The notes beneath the pieces are model-generated. The model saw only the letters and a list, made by a program, of their open reading frames with translations. It searched no databases and was not told the DNA's origin. A stretch of 33,184 nucleotides of DNA, from assembly GCA_964574335.1 (NCBI GenBank), contig CAZNNH010000058.1:1-33184 (forward strand), given 5' to 3'. The translations under genes and the position numbers were made by a program. This DNA comes from CAZNNH01 sp964574335. Lineage in GTDB: Bacteria > Acidobacteriota > Vicinamibacteria > Fen-336. This document shows, piece by piece, positions 31,138-33,184 of the stretch (positions are counted from its first letter, which is position 1; each line of letters begins with the position of its first letter).

Positions 31138-32628
31138 TCACTCCGGGGTCGCCGCCGGGACCGAGCTCAGGGAGCCTGGCTTCGCCGCCGGCTCGATGAC
31201 GACGTTCCGGAGCAGCACCGACCCCGCACCCGAGAGAACCTCCGCCGCCTCGAGCCCCGAGAACCTGCAGTCGCTGAAGCGAATCGCGTCGATGGTGGCG
31301 CCTTCGAATCCCTGCACGTGCATCACCCGCGGGCTGCCCGTGCTGGTGACGTTCTGGATCTGGATGTTGCGGACCGTGGGAGGAAAGTCGCCCTTGGCGC
31401 CCTCCTCATAGAGGAGGTCGATCGTCAGGACGGCCTCCGTCACCCGGCCGACATCGACGTCACGCATGAAGACGTTCTCCAGCACGCCGCCGCGCCTGGC
31501 GTTCGATTTGATGCGTAGCGCCCGGTCGAGGTTCCGGCTGTCCATGGTGCACTTCTCGATGAAGACGTTGCGGACCCCGCCGGAGACCTCGCTGCCCAGG
31601 ACCACGCCACCGTGGCCATCCTTCATCCTGCAGTTGCGGACGATGACGTTCTCGGAGGGGACCCCGATCCGCCGGCCGTCCTGGTTCCGCCCGGACTTGA
31701 TGGCGATACAGTCGTCGCCGGTGTCGAACACGCACCCCTCGATCAGCACGTCCCTGCTGGACTCGGGATCACACCCGTCGTTGTTCGGGCCGTGGCTGCT
31801 GATCCTGAGGTCCCGGAGGGTCACGTTGGTACAGAGGACGGGATGCACCTCCCACATCGGAGAGCGGACGATCCTGACGCCCTCCACCAGGACGTTTCGG
31901 CAGCGGTAGAGCTGGATGAAGTTGGGGCGCAGGTAGTGGCCAGCGCCGAAGACGCGGTCGGCGACGCGCACCCCGCTCTCGCCCATCTCGAGGAGCAGCT
32001 CCCGCGAGGCTCGCTGCCTGGGCGGATCCGAGCCGCGCCTGTCGTTCCAGCCCCACCAGGTCTGGAGGCTCGCCCCGCCGTCGAGGGTGCCCGGGCCGGT
32101 GACGGCGATGTTCTCCTGCTCGAAAGCGTAGATGAGGGGCGAGTAGTTCATCAGCTCGACCCCCTCGAAGCGCGTCAAGACGACGGGCAGGTACTTCTCG
32201 GGATCGCCGGAGAACTCGAGGGTGGCGCCCTCCGAGACGTGGAGGTTGACGTTGCTGCGGAGATGGACGGCGCCCGTCATCCAGTGGCCGACGGGCACCA
32301 CCACCCGTCCGCCCCCCGCCCGGCTGCAGGCCGCCATCGCCTGGCGAATGGCCTGGCTGTTGTCGGGCGCGTCGGGCCGTGCGCCGAAGTCGGCGATGGA
32401 GAAGTCGCGATCGGGGAACTCCGGGGCGTGGATGCGGGCGAGGATCGCCTCGGCGTCGCCCCAGCTCTGGGCCCCCGGTGGGCTGGCCGGGTCGGCTGGG
32501 GCCCTCTCCAGCTTCTCCGCCACGCTCTCGCCCTCCACGGCTCCGGAAGCAGGAGCCAGCATCAGGATCAGGGCGATGGTCGCCGAGCTGATCGCGAGCC
32601 AGCGAGGTTGGGACCTGGACAGCTTCAT
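31138..32628 (-). CDS. Secreted GH28 polygalacturonase
   Basis: Encodes 496 residues. MKLSRSQPRWLAISSATIAL continues as a signal peptide to about residue 30. The GH28 beta-helix motifs are all visible: NNDGCDPES (Asn283, Asp284), DTGDDCIAIKSG (Asp305, Asp306), DGHGG (His339) and LRIKSN (Arg372, Lys374). The three catalytic Asp residues and the His are thus present. It cleaves alpha-1,4-galacturonosyl bonds of pectin, exo- or endo-acting not decided here, and is exported. GGAGG lies just before the ATG at 32628. It is probably transcribed from its own promoter, with two FadR-type sites in front, and its products would enter the KduI/KduD steps encoded downstream. Confidence 0.92.
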   Translation of the reverse strand: MKLSRSQPRWLAISSATIALILMLAPASGAVEGESVAEKLERAPADPASPPGAQSWGDAEAILARIHAPEFPDRDFSIADFGARPDAPDNSQAIRQAMAACSRAGGGRVVVPVGHWMTGAVHLRSNVNLHVSEGATLEFSGDPEKYLPVVLTRFEGVELMNYSPLIYAFEQENIAVTGPGTLDGGASLQTWWGWNDRRGSDPPRQRASRELLLEMGESGVRVADRVFGAGHYLRPNFIQLYRCRNVLVEGVRIVRSPMWEVHPVLCTNVTLRDLRISSHGPNNDGCDPESSRDVLIEGCVFDTGDDCIAIKSGRNQDGRRIGVPSENVIVRNCRMKDGHGGVVLGSEVSGGVRNVFIEKCTMDSRNLDRALRIKSNARRGGVLENVFMRDVDVGRVTEAVLTIDLLYEEGAKGDFPPTVRNIQIQNVTSTGSPRVMHVQGFEGATIDAIRFSDCRFSGLEAAEVLSGAGSVLLRNVVIEPAAKPGSLSSVPAATPE

Positions 32629-32739
32629 GGGGCCTCCTTGTCGTACCGAAGCATCGCCGGCTCCAGGGCCGACCGGCCGCAGGTCGATGACGTTTCGATC
32701 TGCGCAAGGGTGTGGTAGCGACGAGATGCCGTCAAGAGG

Positions 32740-32750
32740 TGGTCTTACCA
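32740..32750. promoter_or_regulatory. FadR-type operator, GH28 upstream, proximal
   Basis: TGGTCTTACCA is a perfect TGGTNNNACCA match, 112 bp upstream of the GH28 ATG. The same core sequence is used by LldR-type FadR-subfamily regulators. It fits the regulator encoded at 27338-28090. Confidence 0.6.
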
Positions 32751-32789
32751 AGTGTCTGTGTTCCGGCCGCAACCCGGTGCGGACGATAG

Positions 32790-32800
32790 TGGAAAGACCA
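32790..32800. promoter_or_regulatory. FadR-type operator-like site, GH28 upstream, distal
   Basis: TGGAAAGACCA matches TGGTNNNACCA with one mismatch (A for T in the left half). Its centre is exactly 50 bp from that of the proximal site, nearly five helical turns, so paired binding or looping is conceivable. Confidence 0.4.
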
Positions 32801-33077
32801 TTCTGGTGAGGCGAGACGACGGCGTCCCCGGGAGATGATCGGCCGTCGGCCTTGCGCCGCGGCGTTTGTCCCCCGACCTGGGGGGCACCGGTTGGCGCGA
32901 AGTCGCCAAAAGGCCGGCCTGGAGCATGGGCTCCGGCCCGAGAGCTTGACATCGCGCCGCCGAAGATGATACCGAAGGGGCTCGAGGCGTCGGGAGCCCG
33001 ACTTCATATCGGGTAGACCTTTTGCGAGAAGGGCGCTGCAAATGGTTGTCCAATAGCGGACCGATCGTGGCCGGGTC

Positions 33078-33184
33078 ATGGGGGACGGGATGAAGGACAC
33101 CGCCGGCATCAACCGCTTCCTGTTGGAGAACCGGATCCGGATCCGGGACAACCCGGCGATCTCGCCCGACCTGTGCCTGGACCC
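33078..33184 (+). CDS. Unidentified protein, N-terminal part only (runs off the right edge)
   Basis: An ATG at 33078, or a second in frame at 33090, opens a plus-strand frame that stays open to the window end. The protein begins MGDGMKDTAGINRFLLENRI, then RIRDNPAISPDLCLDP. There is no signal peptide, so it is probably cytoplasmic. I do not recognise the family from 35 residues. It is divergent from the GH28 polygalacturonase across 449 bp with FadR-type sites, so it may be another uronate catabolic gene, but this rests on position only. GGGGGACGGG lies just before the second ATG. Confidence 0.45.
   Translation, partial: MGDGMKDTAGINRFLLENRIRIRDNPAISPDLCLD

Larger units (their letters stand above)
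32629..33077. other. 449-bp divergent intergenic region with control signals
   Basis: This gap lies between the GH28 gene (minus) and the partial gene (plus) and holds no supportable coding region. It contains FadR-type sites at 32740-32750 and 32790-32800, listed separately. It also has a TTGACA at 32946-32951 in plus orientation with only weak -10 candidates, a loose hairpin (GGGCTC/GGAGCCC) near 32975-32996, and a weak operator-like GGTAGACC near 33012. It is the probable control region of the two divergent genes. Confidence 0.5.

Noticed and set aside
1..33184. CRISPR arrays, tRNA or rRNA genes, integrase or transposase genes
   Set aside because: None was recognised. The only repeated units are the two palindromes; no evenly spaced repeats, tRNA-like cloverleaf or transposase motifs were seen.

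Overview
The window is one GC-rich bacterial chromosomal segment. The genes are tightly packed, with many 4-bp ATGA/GTGA overlaps, and run in short operons on both strands. Secreted glycosidases, a bacillithiol biosynthesis pair, a pectin/uronate locus, a Cdc48/VAT-type AAA ATPase and YfbK-type VWA and M48/YbjQ genes together suggest an environmental Gram-negative-type bacterium. Acidobacteriota is my best guess, but there is no rRNA or other phylogenetic marker here, so this is inference. I see no rRNA, tRNA, CRISPR array, phage genes or transposase gene.

Layout. 1-245 (minus): the first codons of a probable toxin, overlapping a MazE-like antitoxin gene that carries an in-frame TGA. 263-3772 (minus): a lipoprotein, a secreted HEWGH metalloprotease and an amidohydrolase-fold protein lacking its metal ligands. 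3993-7519 (plus): an SDR epimerase-like protein, bshA-bshB1 (overlapping) and a TerB-like protein. 7544-11109: a small membrane protein, a secreted M23 peptidase and a two-ATPase-domain Cdc48/VAT protein. The last two are separated only by a 56-bp palindrome. 11178-13751: DinB, then on the minus strand a small membrane protein, an M48 peptidase and two YbjQ-type proteins. 13851-17978 (plus): PepT, a YfbK-like VWA lipoprotein and a secreted thermonuclease. 18116-19170 (plus): an unaccompanied PilN-like/PilO-like pair. 19181-23228 (minus): a decapitated small membrane protein gene, a second copy of the palindrome, a secreted carboxylesterase and a GH3 beta-glucosidase. The last two form an operon whose promoter has a perfect operator-like palindrome between its -35 and -10 elements. 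23302-25293: a DJ-1 protein, a VOC protein and an EEP hydrolase. 25384-27253 (plus): an ECF sigma factor, a zinc anti-sigma factor and a secreted protein, all overlapping. 27338-32628: a pectin/galacturonate locus with a FadR-type regulator, KduD-like SDR, KduI/IolB-type isomerase, DUF4861 protein and GH28 polygalacturonase. A divergent partial gene closes the window.

Most interesting signals. (1) Two near-identical, perfect or near-perfect inverted repeats about 10.5 kb apart sit exactly at gene boundaries. One supplies the stop codon of the M23 gene and touches the ATG of the AAA ATPase. The other replaces the start of a small membrane protein gene. They look like mobile REP/RAYT-type palindromes, with no mobilising gene in view. 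(2) TGGTNNNACCA sites, typical of FadR-family operators, occur before DUF4861 and GH28, and a FadR-type regulator is encoded in the same locus, so a local regulon can be proposed. (3) The GH3 promoter has a 15-bp operator-like palindrome inside its 17-bp spacer. (4) The antitoxin gene carries a nonsense codon where the family usually has arginine, while its overlap with the toxin gene is intact.
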